Below are positions 24,062 to 32,614 of a stretch of 40,078 nucleotides of DNA, piece by piece. Under the pieces are notes generated by a model, which was not told the DNA's origin, ran no database searches, and saw only the letters and a list, made by a program, of their open reading frames with translations. Numbering within the stretch: the stretch's first letter is position 1; the number at the start of each line of letters is the position of its first letter. The position numbers and the translations under genes are program-made. Source of the stretch: Acidobacteriota bacterium (GTDB taxonomy: Bacteria; Acidobacteriota; Vicinamibacteria; Vicinamibacterales; UBA2999); contig JAUYQQ010000018.1 in NCBI GenBank assembly GCA_030697165.1, forward strand, positions 1 to 40,078. The letters run 5' to 3'.

Positions 24062-24192
24062 GTCCGGCTAAAGCCGGACGCCACATTTTGCCGATGTAGC
24101 GTCCGGCTTTAGCCGGACCTCACTATGCCGATGTAGTGTCCGGCTTTAGCCGGACCTCACTATGCCGATGTAGTGTCCGGCTTTAGCCGGAC
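24062..24192. repeat. REP cluster of four palindromes, convergent intergenic
   Basis: Core copies at 24062-24079, 24101-24118, 24138-24155 and 24175-24192, the last three at a 37-bp period. The first two are head to head. The cluster reaches the stop codon of the cysteine-synthase-like gene. Its first 94 bp equal the cluster at 20634-20727 exactly, with one extra 37-bp unit. Confidence 0.92.
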
Positions 24193-25128
24193 CTATTTGT
24201 ACAAATCCCCGGCGAGGTACTTCAGCCCGGTGTCGCAGGCCACCGTCGCCACCACCTTGCCCGGACCCAGCTCGCGCGCCAGGTCGAGTGCCGCGGTCAG
24301 GTTCATGCCGCTTGACGTGCCGGCGAACAACCCTTCGGTCGTCGCCGCCTGCTTCGCCATGGCGCGGCCCGCGTTCTCGTCAATCACGCGCACCTCATCG
24401 TAGGAACCCTTGGTCAAGTGCGGCGGCCAGAAGCCGGCCGCCGTTCCCTCCACGCGATGCGCGCCGCCCTTGCCCGTGGTGAGGAACGGCGACGTGGATG
24501 GCTCGAGCGCGATGATGCGCGTGGACTGGCCGGCCTGCTTCAAGGCCTGCGACACACCGACCAGCATCCCGCCGCTGCCGACCATGCCGGCGAACGCGTC
24601 TACCTTGCCGATCTGCTCGGCGAGTTCGCGGCCGATGTTGGCGTAGCCGTCCACGGCGTCGGTGTTGTTGAACTGATCGGTCCAGAAGTTGTTGGGGTCT
24701 TTCGCCAACTCCGCGATGCGCGCCTTGAACTTGTCGAACAGCGCCGGCGTCACCTTGCCGCCATCGCTCTGGATGATCTCGAGGTCGGCGCCAAACGCGC
24801 GCATGGTGTCGAGCTTCTCCGCCGAAAAGGCATCCGAACACAGCGGATGGAACGGGTAGCCCTTCATGGCGCACACCATGGCCAGCGACGAGCCGGTGCT
24901 GCCGCCGGTGTACTCGATCACCTGCATCCCGGGCCTAAGCGTGCCGCGCTTCTCGGCGCCCTCGATCATCGCCAGCGCCATGCGGTCTTTGTAGGACCCG
25001 GTGGGGTTGAAGTACTCGAGCTTCACCACCACGTCGGCCATGCCTGGCGTGACGAGGCGTTGCAAGCGGACCAGTGGCGTGTGCCCGATGGCGTGGAGGA
25101 CGGAGTTGACGGGTTTCGGGGACGGCAT
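24193..25128 (-). CDS. PLP-dependent cysteine-synthase-family enzyme
   Basis: 311 residues. The PLP lysine is K47 in NPTGSYKDRM, and the phosphate-gripping loop is TGGSTGSS (74-81). Later motifs include GMVGSGGMLVGV and GTSSGMNLTAAL, ending ACDTGLKYL. This is the fold-type II family of O-acetylserine sulfhydrylase and cystathionine beta-synthase. NPTGSYKDR resembles both, so the acceptor substrate is not settled; no CBS domains are present. CATACT (25136-25141) ends 7 nt before ATG. The gene ends against the REP cluster. Confidence 0.9.
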   Translation of the reverse strand: MPSPKPVNSVLHAIGHTPLVRLQRLVTPGMADVVVKLEYFNPTGSYKDRMALAMIEGAEKRGTLRPGMQVIEYTGGSTGSSLAMVCAMKGYPFHPLCSDAFSAEKLDTMRAFGADLEIIQSDGGKVTPALFDKFKARIAELAKDPNNFWTDQFNNTDAVDGYANIGRELAEQIGKVDAFAGMVGSGGMLVGVSQALKQAGQSTRIIALEPSTSPFLTTGKGGAHRVEGTAAGFWPPHLTKGSYDEVRVIDENAGRAMAKQAATTEGLFAGTSSGMNLTAALDLARELGPGKVVATVACDTGLKYLAGDLYK

Positions 25129-25202
25129 GATGGGCAGTATGATGCCGCGTCCCCGATTCTGGATACCCGGGGATGGCGATCGGATCCGGCAAGAGAGGCC
25201 CC

Positions 25203-25634
25203 ATGACGAGCGAAGAGATCCACGCGTTTCTCGATCGATTCCTGCGCGCCTGGGAGAGCCAGGACGTCACGACGCTGGGCTCGTGCTACGCCGACGACTG
25301 CACGGTGGTCAGCCCGATCTTCGGCACCCTTCGCGGCCGCCCCGCGGTGGAGAAGTCCTACACCGACCTCGTGCGGGTGTTCGGTCTCCAGAAAGTGCGA
25401 GTGGACGATCTCGTGATCGGCAACGAGGAGACGCCGCGCGCCGTCGTGGTGTGGACGGTGGACTCGACCCACATCGGCGAGGTGTTCGGCATGCCGCCGA
25501 CCGGCAAGAACATCCAGCGAACCATCGCCTATTTCCTGACCCTGAAGGACGGCCTGATCGTCCGCGAAACGCGGCTCTACGATTTCACCAGCATGCTGAT
25601 GCAGCTCGGCGTCCTGCGCGCCAAGCCGCACTGA
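25203..25634 (+). CDS. SnoaL/NTF2-fold protein
   Basis: 143 residues from ATG 25203, preferred over 25173 because AGAGAGG lies upstream at suitable distance. EEIHAFLDRFLRAWESQDV followed by YADDCTVVSPIFGTLRGR and a closing DGLIVRETRLYDF is the NTF2-like cone fold of the SnoaL group (polyketide cyclases, ketosteroid-isomerase relatives, ester cyclases). The usual role is binding a small hydrophobic ligand in the cone; the function here cannot be fixed. It diverges from the cysteine-synthase-like gene. Confidence 0.82.
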   Translation: MTSEEIHAFLDRFLRAWESQDVTTLGSCYADDCTVVSPIFGTLRGRPAVEKSYTDLVRVFGLQKVRVDDLVIGNEETPRAVVVWTVDSTHIGEVFGMPPTGKNIQRTIAYFLTLKDGLIVRETRLYDFTSMLMQLGVLRAKPH

Positions 25635-25673
25635 TCGGGAGCCGATGCACGGGGCTACCGACTATCCGCGTGC

Positions 25674-25679
25674 TAATAT
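25674..25679 (+). promoter_or_regulatory. -10-like TAATAT for vapBC-2
   Basis: Ends 6 nt before the antitoxin ATG, so transcription would start at the start codon. The direct repeat TATGCG-TT-TATGCG overlaps the ATG. Confidence 0.45.
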
Positions 25680-25685
25680 GCGTTT

Positions 25686-25958
25686 ATGCGCACAACAGTG
25701 GAGCTGCCGCCTGAACTGATGCGCGCCGCCAAGGCGCGGGCCGCGGAAGAGGGCGAGTCCCTGAAAGACTGGTTTACCAGCGCGGTCGCCAGGGCCCTCG
25801 GCCGCAGCCCCGGCGCGGGCGCGTCGGCCCCCCGGCCATGGCCGGTGTTTGGCCGGCCTCGCACCAGGAAGGTGCGGGTCACCAACGCCATGCTGGCCGA
25901 GGCGCAGGCCGGTGAAGATGTCGAGAAGTACCGCCGCGGTCTCAGGCGCACCCGATGA
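25686..25958 (+). CDS. Ribbon-helix-helix antitoxin, VapB-2
   Basis: 90 residues: MRTTVELPPELMRAAKARAAEEGESLKDW is a clear ribbon-helix-helix DNA-binding start, followed by a proline-rich linker and a C-terminal segment (NAMLAEAQAGEDVEKYRRG) likely to wrap the toxin. The stop overlaps the PIN-domain gene start (ATGA). It is expected to repress its own operon together with the toxin. Confidence 0.85.
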   Translation: MRTTVELPPELMRAAKARAAEEGESLKDWFTSAVARALGRSPGAGASAPRPWPVFGRPRTRKVRVTNAMLAEAQAGEDVEKYRRGLRRTR

Positions 25959-26374
25959 ACCTGCTCGACGTCAACGTGTGGCTCGCCTCGTCGTGGCGAA
26001 ATCACGAGTCGCATGAGCGCGTCAGCGCGTGGGTGCCACGCGCGACCGGCCGCCTCGGACTGTGCCGGGTGACCCAAATGGGGTTCCTTCGCCTGGCCAC
26101 GATTCCGGCGATCGCCGGCGCCGACGCGCTGACCCGGCGGCAGGCGTGGCAGGCCCTCGACGATCTGGTCCGTCAATCCACGGTCACGTGGCTTGATGAG
26201 CCCGCCGATCTCGATCGGGTGTGGCGCGCGATTTCAGCGGGCGACGACCAGAGCCACAAGCTCTGGACCGACGACTACCTCGCCGCCTTTGCGCAGGTGG
26301 CGGACCTCACGCTGGTGACCCTCGAACGCAGCTTCGTCAAGCGGTATCCGTCGGTCCGTGTCGAAGTGATCTGA
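25955..26374 (+). CDS. PIN-domain toxin, VapC-2 (mycobacterial-type PIN subfamily)
   Basis: 139 residues: MNLLDVNVWLASSWRNHESHE carries D5, and WTDDYLAAFAQ carries D106/D107. The middle motif reads CRVTQMGFLRLAT, with Q41 where many VapC proteins have glutamate, as is common in the Mtu_PIN subfamily; the last acidic position is E124 (VTLERSF). Such toxins cleave specific RNAs. It is coupled to the antitoxin by a 4-bp overlap. Whether the altered acids keep activity is unknown. Confidence 0.87.
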   Translation: MNLLDVNVWLASSWRNHESHERVSAWVPRATGRLGLCRVTQMGFLRLATIPAIAGADALTRRQAWQALDDLVRQSTVTWLDEPADLDRVWRAISAGDDQSHKLWTDDYLAAFAQVADLTLVTLERSFVKRYPSVRVEVI

Positions 26375-26435
26375 TGGTGGGGCTGCCCTGCCGCGCCGCA
26401 CCATCGTCTCCTAAGTGTTACCGTGAGGCGGTGCC

Positions 26436-27242
26436 ATGAAGCCAGTTTCGAACACCGCGTTCTACTGCACCGGCGTCCGGGCGATCGATGCCCGTCGCGC
26501 GCAGCCCATCTGCGGCGATCACTACGCCGAGCGCTTCATGGATGACGAGGCGTGGGCGATCTTCGAGCCGTTCCGCCAGTTCAAGGGGCCGCTCGTCTCC
26601 AATGCCAGCCGCGCCCGCATCATCGACGACTTGTTGCGCGAACGGCTCGCCGCCAACCCGGCCACGCTGGTCGTCTTGATTGGCGCCGGCTTCGATTCGC
26701 GCGCGTTCCGGTTGACCGGCGGTCGCTGGCTCGAGGTCGACGAGCCGCAGGTGTTCGCGTGGAAAGAACCGCGCCTGCCGGCGGCGGAGAGCCCGAACCC
26801 GTTGACGCGATTGCCGGTCGACTTCGCCACCGAACGCCTGGCCGATCGCCTCCAGCCGTTTGCCGACGCTGGTCCGGTCGTGGTGGTTGTCGAAGGCGTG
26901 CTGATGTATCTGGACGAGCCGCACATCCGCGAGCTGCTGCACACCATCCGCGCGACGTTTCCTCGCGGGGAGATCCTGTGCGATGTGATGACGGTGGATT
27001 TCTTCAAGCGCTTTGGCGCGGGGATCCACCAGAAGATCCAGGACCTGGGCGCGTCGTTCACCTTGCCCGAGCGGCCGCTGGAAGCGATCTTCGGCGACGA
27101 GGGCTACCGCGAAACGCAGAGCATTTCGATTGGCCGCTACCCGGCGGCGCTGCGCCTGATGCCGCTAGTCTCGCGAGTGGCGGTGCGCCTGATGCGCGCG
27201 TTCGTGGACGGCTACACCGTCCGCACCTTCACGCCGGCGTGA
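26436..27242 (+). CDS. SAM-dependent methyltransferase, leucine-carboxyl-methyltransferase family
   Basis: 268 residues. Recognised from YCTGVRAIDARR, GDHYAERFM, the SAM-binding VVLIGAGFDSRAFRL and VVVVEGVLMYLDEPHI, in the order of LCM/PPM1-like O-methyltransferases. In bacteria these modify small molecules rather than phosphatases, and the substrate is unknown. GAGG lies upstream of ATG. The stop codon overlaps a hairpin that it shares with the convergent kinase gene. Confidence 0.87.
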   Translation: MKPVSNTAFYCTGVRAIDARRAQPICGDHYAERFMDDEAWAIFEPFRQFKGPLVSNASRARIIDDLLRERLAANPATLVVLIGAGFDSRAFRLTGGRWLEVDEPQVFAWKEPRLPAAESPNPLTRLPVDFATERLADRLQPFADAGPVVVVVEGVLMYLDEPHIRELLHTIRATFPRGEILCDVMTVDFFKRFGAGIHQKIQDLGASFTLPERPLEAIFGDEGYRETQSISIGRYPAALRLMPLVSRVAVRLMRAFVDGYTVRTFTPA

Positions 27243-27263
27243 AAAGGGGACCTGCACCCTTTT
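27242..27263. terminator. Bidirectional terminator hairpin
   Basis: Arms AAAAGGG (27242-27248) and CCCTTTT (27257-27263) with an 8-nt loop, followed by T on the plus strand and, symmetrically, on the minus strand. It overlaps both convergent stop codons, so each gene's transcript would end almost at its stop. Confidence 0.65.
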
Positions 27264-30004
27264 TACGGTTTACGTGAGCCGGCCTGGTTCAAGAGTGACG
27301 GCCAGTTGACGATCACGACGACGTGTGGCGGCACCTTGGACGGGACCGCCGTATTGACAATGAAACGCTGGCCGTCGTCGGTGACATCAAAGATCGGACC
27401 GGCGCTCGGCACGTGTTCGACGTCGAACAGCCGTGCGGGCGTGCCCGCCTCGAACTGCGCGCCCGATCCCTTCACCGGCACGCTCATCACCGAACGGTCG
27501 GCATTCAAGTACAGAATCTCCTGGCCGTCCCGGCGCCAGCGCGGCGATGAGCCGCCGTCGGTGGAGATCTGGGTCTTGCCGCCACCCGGCTCGAGCGACA
27601 TCACGTACACCTCGGGTCGCCCCGAATCGTCTGCGACGAACACGATCGACCGCGCATCGGGCGAGAACTGGGCGCCGTTTTCGTTAAAGGCCGAGCCGAG
27701 CACCTTCTGCGGTGGCGCACTGCCATCGAGCGGCATCGCCCAGAGATCATTGCCCGACCCAATACTACTGGCCCGATACAGCAGGGTCCGGCCGTCTGGA
27801 GAGACGTCGTTGGGGTCCTTGCTGTTGCCGTCGGTCAGCAGGGGGGTTTCGCCGCCGGTAAAGCCTGCTGACCGTTGATACAGCTCCAGGCCTTTCGAGT
27901 TGTAGATCACGCTGGCGCCGTTGGCCGACCACACCGCCGATCGTTCGTCGCTCGGGTCGAAGGTCAGGCGCTGGCGCAGGCCGCGGACGGTGTCGACGAT
28001 GTAGATGTCGCGGGCCGTGGCACCCGGATCGCGGACGCTCACCAGCAGTCGGCGGCCGTCGGGCGACAGTTCCAGGTTGGAATAGTCAGAGTCGTCGGCC
28101 AGCGTACCGAGGGCGGCGCCCTTGCGATCGAACCATCTCAGCCGCGACCCGAGGTTGGCCGCACTCGGCTGATAGGCGAGGGTGCCCGTCTGCGACACGG
28201 TGAACGCGGCGCCGAGGGCGTTTTGCTCGACGCCCTCGGCAATCACCACGGGTTCGCCGGTCGTCTTGAACGTCCGGCTGTCAAAGGGCTGCGCCAGTAG
28301 CGTCGCGTTGCGCGCAAACACCAGCATGCCATTGGCGAACACCGCCTGGCTGAGGTCGTTGCCCGAGAGCACGAGGTGGCGGTCGGGCGAATCGAGCGAG
28401 CCGACATAGGTGCTGAGCGTGGCCGTACCCGGCACCAGGAACCTGTGCAGGTAGTGGCGACCGTCTGGCAGGAATGACAGGTGGCCATTCCTGCTGCCAT
28501 TCACCAACGCCGGGACCGCGGGAGTCATCGGCCCCCCGCTGCTCGTCAACCGCAGCAACTCCATCGGGCCGCGCACCGGCTCCAGCAGGATCGTGCCATC
28601 AGGCGCCCACGCCGCCCAACCGCCCCGGTCGGCGAGGGTGATTGGACTGCCGCCGTCCACCGACAACTTTTTGAGCGCCGTTCCTGCCGCGCCAAACACG
28701 CCGAAGAGCAACGAGGTGCTGTCTGGCGCCCAGACCGGCCCCGCCGCCTGGAGGGTATCGTCAACCCGGCGCGCGAGAGGTTCGTGCAACTGGTGCAGCC
28801 ACAACGAGCGCTGGTTCGCCGCATCGACACCGATGTAGGCAAGGTGCCGGCCATCTGGTGAAATGCCCAACCTGGTGGAGACCGCCAGCGCGTCGGTGAG
28901 ACGCACGCCTTCGGGCAGCATCAGCGTCAGCCGCATCGGTGCCGGCGGTGTCGGCTCGGCGTCGGCGCCCGGTTGCAGGGCCAGCCATGTCACCGCCGCG
29001 AGCAAGGCGGTGACGACAAAGGCCCATGTCCAGCGCTCGCGGTTCGATCGGGTTTCTGGTGCGGCCGCGACCGCGGCGCCAGAGCCGGAGCCGGATCCCG
29101 ACAGCGAGTCGAGCGCGAAGGCAACATCGCGCGCCGTCTGGAAGCGCTCGAGCGGGTTCTTCTCGAGGCAGTGCCGGACAATGCGATCGATAGCCGGGCT
29201 GAGGTGCGCGCGCGAGCTCGACAGGTCCGGCGGATCCTCGCGGAGGATCGCCGTCATGGTTTCAGCGGCCGTGTCGCGATGGAACGCGCGCTGGCCCGCG
29301 ATCATTTCGTAGATCACGGCGCCCAGCGCGAACAGGTCGGCGCGATGATCGAGCGCCGCACCGCGCACCTGTTCCGGCGCCATGTAGCCGACCGTGCCCA
29401 TCACCGTGCCGGGATCGGTGCCGCGAAACGCCCCCGTCATGGTCTGGGTCGCACCCGAAATCGGCGCATCCGCCTGGCGCGCGAGGCCGAAGTCGAGAAT
29501 CTTGATGCGGCCGTCGGTGAGGACGAAAATGTTCTCGGGCTTCAGGTCGCGATGAATGAGGCCGCGGTCGTGCGCCGCCGCCAGCCCGCGGGCCAGCTGC
29601 GCGCCGGCATCAATGGCCTTGCGCGGCGGCAGGGGGCCTTCGCTCAGCACATCGCGCAGCGTGCGCCCTTCAAGCAGTTCCATCACCAGCGCAGTGGTCC
29701 GGATGTAGCGTCCGGCTTCAGCCGGACCATCGGCACCAATGTGGTGTCCGGCTTCAGCCGCACCATGCTCGAAGCCATAGACTTGCGCAATGTTGGGATG
29801 ATTGATGGCCGCCAGCGCCTTGGCTTCGCGCTCGAACCGCGCCAGCCGATCGGGATCCGACGCAAACGCGTCCGGCAGGACCTTGATCGCCACCTCGCGC
29901 CCCAGCGCGGGGTCCTTGGCCCGATACACCTCGCCCATGCCGCCGGCACCAAGGGCCGAGAGAATCTCGTAGGGACCGACGCGAGTTCCTGGAGTCAGAG
30001 GCAC
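27263..30004 (-). CDS. Membrane Ser/Thr kinase with TolB-like propeller
   Basis: 913 residues from GTG 30004. Kinase landmarks: LGAGGMGEVY, K41, HRDLKPEN with D153, DFG 171-173 and APE 209-211. A membrane segment lies at about 325-343 after a short GSGSGSG linker. The outer part is a beta-propeller with SPDGR/LPDGR/APDG repeats. It is a close paralogue of the kinase at 1094-3889. Residues 81-103, again in the loop before the hinge strand, are encoded by two REP palindromes (HIGADGPAEAGRYI). TATAAT is 11 nt upstream, and there is no ribosome binding site. Confidence 0.93.
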   Translation of the reverse strand: MPLTPGTRVGPYEILSALGAGGMGEVYRAKDPALGREVAIKVLPDAFASDPDRLARFEREAKALAAINHPNIAQVYGFEHGAAEAGHHIGADGPAEAGRYIRTTALVMELLEGRTLRDVLSEGPLPPRKAIDAGAQLARGLAAAHDRGLIHRDLKPENIFVLTDGRIKILDFGLARQADAPISGATQTMTGAFRGTDPGTVMGTVGYMAPEQVRGAALDHRADLFALGAVIYEMIAGQRAFHRDTAAETMTAILREDPPDLSSSRAHLSPAIDRIVRHCLEKNPLERFQTARDVAFALDSLSGSGSGSGAAVAAAPETRSNRERWTWAFVVTALLAAVTWLALQPGADAEPTPPAPMRLTLMLPEGVRLTDALAVSTRLGISPDGRHLAYIGVDAANQRSLWLHQLHEPLARRVDDTLQAAGPVWAPDSTSLLFGVFGAAGTALKKLSVDGGSPITLADRGGWAAWAPDGTILLEPVRGPMELLRLTSSGGPMTPAVPALVNGSRNGHLSFLPDGRHYLHRFLVPGTATLSTYVGSLDSPDRHLVLSGNDLSQAVFANGMLVFARNATLLAQPFDSRTFKTTGEPVVIAEGVEQNALGAAFTVSQTGTLAYQPSAANLGSRLRWFDRKGAALGTLADDSDYSNLELSPDGRRLLVSVRDPGATARDIYIVDTVRGLRQRLTFDPSDERSAVWSANGASVIYNSKGLELYQRSAGFTGGETPLLTDGNSKDPNDVSPDGRTLLYRASSIGSGNDLWAMPLDGSAPPQKVLGSAFNENGAQFSPDARSIVFVADDSGRPEVYVMSLEPGGGKTQISTDGGSSPRWRRDGQEILYLNADRSVMSVPVKGSGAQFEAGTPARLFDVEHVPSAGPIFDVTDDGQRFIVNTAVPSKVPPHVVVIVNWPSLLNQAGSRKP
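29710..29763. repeat. Two direct REP copies inside the third kinase gene
   Basis: Copies at 29710-29727 (perfect) and 29746-29763 (one mismatch in the palindrome), both in the same orientation, unlike the head-to-head pair at 3591-3648. They occupy the same loop of the kinase domain. Confidence 0.88.
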
Positions 30005-30015
30005 GGGGAGGCTGA

Positions 30016-30056
30016 ATTATAGCCGGTGGCACCCTGGCACCCTGGCACCCTGGCAC
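30016..30056 (-). promoter_or_regulatory. TATAAT with an octanucleotide array over the -35 region
   Basis: TATAAT (30016-30021) precedes the kinase GTG by 11 nt. Just upstream on the minus strand lies a tandem array: a degenerate GGTGGCAC unit and three perfect CCTGGCAC units (30025-30056). The array covers the expected -35 position. Confidence 0.6.
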
Positions 30057-30071
30057 CGAGTAGTATTTGCT

Positions 30072-31838
30072 ATGCAATTGACCACCCTTGATTGGGTGAT
30101 CGTCCTCGTCTCCATCGCCCTTTCCTTCGTCCCCGCCATCTACCTGATGCGCCGGGCGGGCTCCAGCACCACCGAATTCTTCACCTCGGGCCGGGCCGCG
30201 CCGTGGTGGCTGATTGGCGTCTCGATGGTGGCCACCACCTTCAGCACCGACACGCCCAACCTGGTGACCAACCTGGTGCGCGAGAACGGCGTGGCCAACA
30301 ACTGGGTGTGGTGGGCGTTCCTGCTCACCGGCATGAGCACGGTCTTCTTCTACGCGCGCTTATGGCGCCGATCGGGCGTGCTGACCGATCTCGAGTTCTA
30401 CGAGATCCGCTACTCGGGCAAGGCCGCCGCGCTGGTCCGCGGCTTCCGCGCCGTGTATCTCGGTCTGTTCTTCAACATCATGATCATGGCCACGGTAAAC
30501 CTGGCCGTGGCGAAGATCGCCAGCGTGCTGCTTGGCTGGCCCATGTGGCAAACGCTGGCGGCGTGCGCGCTGATCAACATCGCGTTCGCGTCGGTGGCCG
30601 GCCTGTGGGGCGTGCTCGTCACCGATCTGTTTCAGTTCGCCATTGCCATGGTGGGTTCGATCTCGGCGGCCTACTTCGCGCTGCAGCAACCGCAGGTCGG
30701 CGGGCTGGCGGGCCTGGTGACGCAGATTCCGTCGTCCACGCTGCAACTGCTACCCGACTTCAGCGACTGGACGCTGACGCTGGCCGTGCTCATCTTGCCG
30801 CTCACCGTGGCGTGGTGGTCGGTGTGGTATCCGGGATCGGAGCCTGGCGGCGGCAGCTACATCGCGCAGCGCATTCTCGCCGCCCGGAGCGAGCGCGACG
30901 CGCTCGGCGGCACGCTGCTGTTCAACGTGGCCCACTACGCCCTCCGCCCCTGGCCGTGGATCATCGTGGCCCTGTCGTCGATGCTGGTGTTTCCCGAGCT
31001 GTCCGATATCTCCGCGGCGTTTCCCTATGTCGAGCCTCGCCTGATTGGCCACGACATGGCCTACCCGGCCATGCTCACGTTCCTGCCGGCGGGCTTTCTC
31101 GGCTTGATGGTGGCGGGCCTGCTCTCGGCGTACGTCTCGACCATCTCCACGCACCTCAACTGGGGCACGTCGTATCTCGTGCACGACTTGTATCGCCGGT
31201 TCATCAGGGCCGACGCCACCGAGCATCACTACGTCGCGATGGGACGCATGGTCACGGCGCTGCTGATGCTGCTGGCGGCCGGCATGACCTTCCTGCTCGA
31301 GTCGGCGCGTACCAGCTTCGAGCTGCTGCTGTCGATCGGCGCCGGCTCGGGCTTGCTCTACCTGTTGCGCTGGTACTGGTGGCGCATCAACGCGTGGAGC
31401 GAGATCGCCGCCATGAGCGTGTCGTTCTTTGTCGCCGTCGGCTTCTTCATCGCCGGCAAGATGGGCTACACCGTCGCGGCCACGACGGTGCTGCTCGTCA
31501 CCGTGGGCGTGACGACGGTGGCGTGGGTGGGAACGACGGTGCTGACGAGACCGGAGAGTGACGCGACGCTGGTCGGCTTCTACAAGCTCGTCAGGCCCGC
31601 CGGTCCTGGCTGGACCCGCATCTCGCGCATGGCCGGCGTCGGCGCATCGCCCGACAGCCTGCCGCAGCAGCTGCTCGGCTGGATTCTCGGCTGCACCTTC
31701 GTCTACGCGAGCCTGTTCGGCGCCGGCAGTGCGTTGTATGGATTGACGCTGCAGGCAAGCGTGTGGGGCGTGGTGTGGGTGGTGAGCGGCGTCGGCTTGC
31801 TGCGCGTCCTGAACGCCCAGTGGAGTCGTCGCGCGTAA
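30072..31838 (+). CDS. Sodium:solute symporter family transporter
   Basis: 588 residues, mostly hydrophobic helices (roughly 14). The SSS family is recognised from DWVIVLVSIALSFVPAIYL, the GRAAPWWLIGVSMVATTFSTDTPN region (equivalent to the sodium-site helix 1 region), a GYT-free FYEIRYSGKAAAL loop, and GLMVAGLLSAYVSTISTHLNWG, where the second sodium-binding helix lies. Members import sugars, amino acids or carboxylates with sodium; the solute is unknown. TAGTAT (30061-30066) ends 5 nt before ATG. It diverges from the third kinase, separated by the octanucleotide array. Confidence 0.9.
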   Translation: MQLTTLDWVIVLVSIALSFVPAIYLMRRAGSSTTEFFTSGRAAPWWLIGVSMVATTFSTDTPNLVTNLVRENGVANNWVWWAFLLTGMSTVFFYARLWRRSGVLTDLEFYEIRYSGKAAALVRGFRAVYLGLFFNIMIMATVNLAVAKIASVLLGWPMWQTLAACALINIAFASVAGLWGVLVTDLFQFAIAMVGSISAAYFALQQPQVGGLAGLVTQIPSSTLQLLPDFSDWTLTLAVLILPLTVAWWSVWYPGSEPGGGSYIAQRILAARSERDALGGTLLFNVAHYALRPWPWIIVALSSMLVFPELSDISAAFPYVEPRLIGHDMAYPAMLTFLPAGFLGLMVAGLLSAYVSTISTHLNWGTSYLVHDLYRRFIRADATEHHYVAMGRMVTALLMLLAAGMTFLLESARTSFELLLSIGAGSGLLYLLRWYWWRINAWSEIAAMSVSFFVAVGFFIAGKMGYTVAATTVLLVTVGVTTVAWVGTTVLTRPESDATLVGFYKLVRPAGPGWTRISRMAGVGASPDSLPQQLLGWILGCTFVYASLFGAGSALYGLTLQASVWGVVWVVSGVGLLRVLNAQWSRRA

Positions 31839-31858
31839 CGTCCGGTGTCGAATGTGGC

Positions 31859-31876
31859 GTCCGCCTTCAGGCGGAC
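31859..31876. repeat. Variant REP palindrome (GTCCGCC type)
   Basis: GTCCGCCTTCAGGCGGAC keeps the layout of the main family, but both arms change together (CCGCC/GGCGG), which preserves the pairing. It lies between convergent stops of the symporter and VapC-3 genes, preceded by AATGTGGC as in the main family. Confidence 0.85.
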
Positions 31877-31895
31877 CGTGGCCGAGCGAGCGGCT

Positions 31896-32282
31896 TCAGG
31901 CCCCTGGCTCACGCATCGCCTGGTTCACGCGTGCGAGTTCGCCATCCAATGTGACCAGTTCAAGATCCTGAGACAGGGCTAGCCACAGGTAGCTGGCGTC
32001 GTACGCGGTGAGTCCGGTCTGGACGGCGAGTGCCGCGACCTCCAATGCGGGTACGGCAACCCGCTTGATGCCAAGTGAGTCGACGCCGGCGAGCATGGTC
32101 AGCAGGGCCGGCCCTTTGCTCGGCTCGCGGCGGATGCGCTTCCAGCAAATATTGGCCAGTTCAAAATCGATCAGGTGAGGGGCTATTAGGACTTCGCCTT
32201 CCGTGTGCGCATCAATCGTAGCCCCGTCAGGCTCACGGAACAGCACGGCCGCGACGGCTGACGCGTCAACGACGAGGGTCAT
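31896..32282 (-). CDS. PIN-domain toxin, VapC-3
   Basis: 128 residues with the full set of PIN acids: D6 (VVDASAV), E41 (DFELANI), D95 (AYDASYLWLA) and D113 (TLDGELARV). It overlaps the FitA-like antitoxin gene by 17 nt, so antitoxin comes first and the two are translated together. Likely an RNase toxin of a type II module. The symporter ends on the opposite strand, with a variant REP between. Confidence 0.9.
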   Translation of the reverse strand: MTLVVDASAVAAVLFREPDGATIDAHTEGEVLIAPHLIDFELANICWKRIRREPSKGPALLTMLAGVDSLGIKRVAVPALEVAALAVQTGLTAYDASYLWLALSQDLELVTLDGELARVNQAMREPGA

Positions 32283-32508
32283 CGCGGTCTTCTCGAATCA
32301 TCCGGACTGATTCGCCCGCCTCGCCTTTCAGTCCCAGCCTCTTGGCCAAGGCCGCCAAATCGCCCAGGGTGGTGACATGGGCCGCCTGCTCCAGGATCGA
32401 CTGCAGTTCACCCTGCAGAGACCGGTTATTCCGCGCCGCCCGCTCCTTCAAACGCTTGGCGACCGCAGTGGGGACATTCTTGACCGACAGGGTGACGGTG
32501 CTAGGCAT
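32266..32508 (-). CDS. FitA-like ribbon-helix-helix antitoxin
   Basis: 80 residues from ATG 32508; the open frame extends upstream but the extension covers the promoter and palindrome. MPSTVTLSVKNVPTAVAKRLKERA followed by NNRSLQGELQSIL is the FitA/Arc-type helix pattern. It overlaps VapC-3. A 20-bp palindrome lies directly upstream and includes the CATAAT box 6 nt from the ATG, as expected for an autoregulated operon with a leaderless message. Confidence 0.85.
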   Translation of the reverse strand: MPSTVTLSVKNVPTAVAKRLKERAARNNRSLQGELQSILEQAAHVTTLGDLAALAKRLGLKGEAGESVRMIREDRDDPRR

Positions 32509-32512
32509 GGAG

Positions 32513-32532
32513 CCATTATGGATCCATTTTGG
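32513..32532. promoter_or_regulatory. Operator palindrome of the FitA-like module
   Basis: CCATTATGGATCCATTTTGG: perfect 10-bp core ATGGATCCAT and matching CCA/TGG ends. It overlaps the CATAAT (-10-like) box at 32515-32520. Confidence 0.6.
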
Positions 32533-32614
32533 CGCCATGGGAACTCGCCGGGTCGACGCTGCCATGAGGACGCCGGCTCAGCTCTTCCGTAGTAGTCTGT
32601 CGTCGGAGGCTCAC

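Noticed and set aside
24062-24192. CRISPR array
   Set aside because: The period is 37 bp and units are identical throughout with no variable spacers; no cas genes are present. It is a REP cluster.
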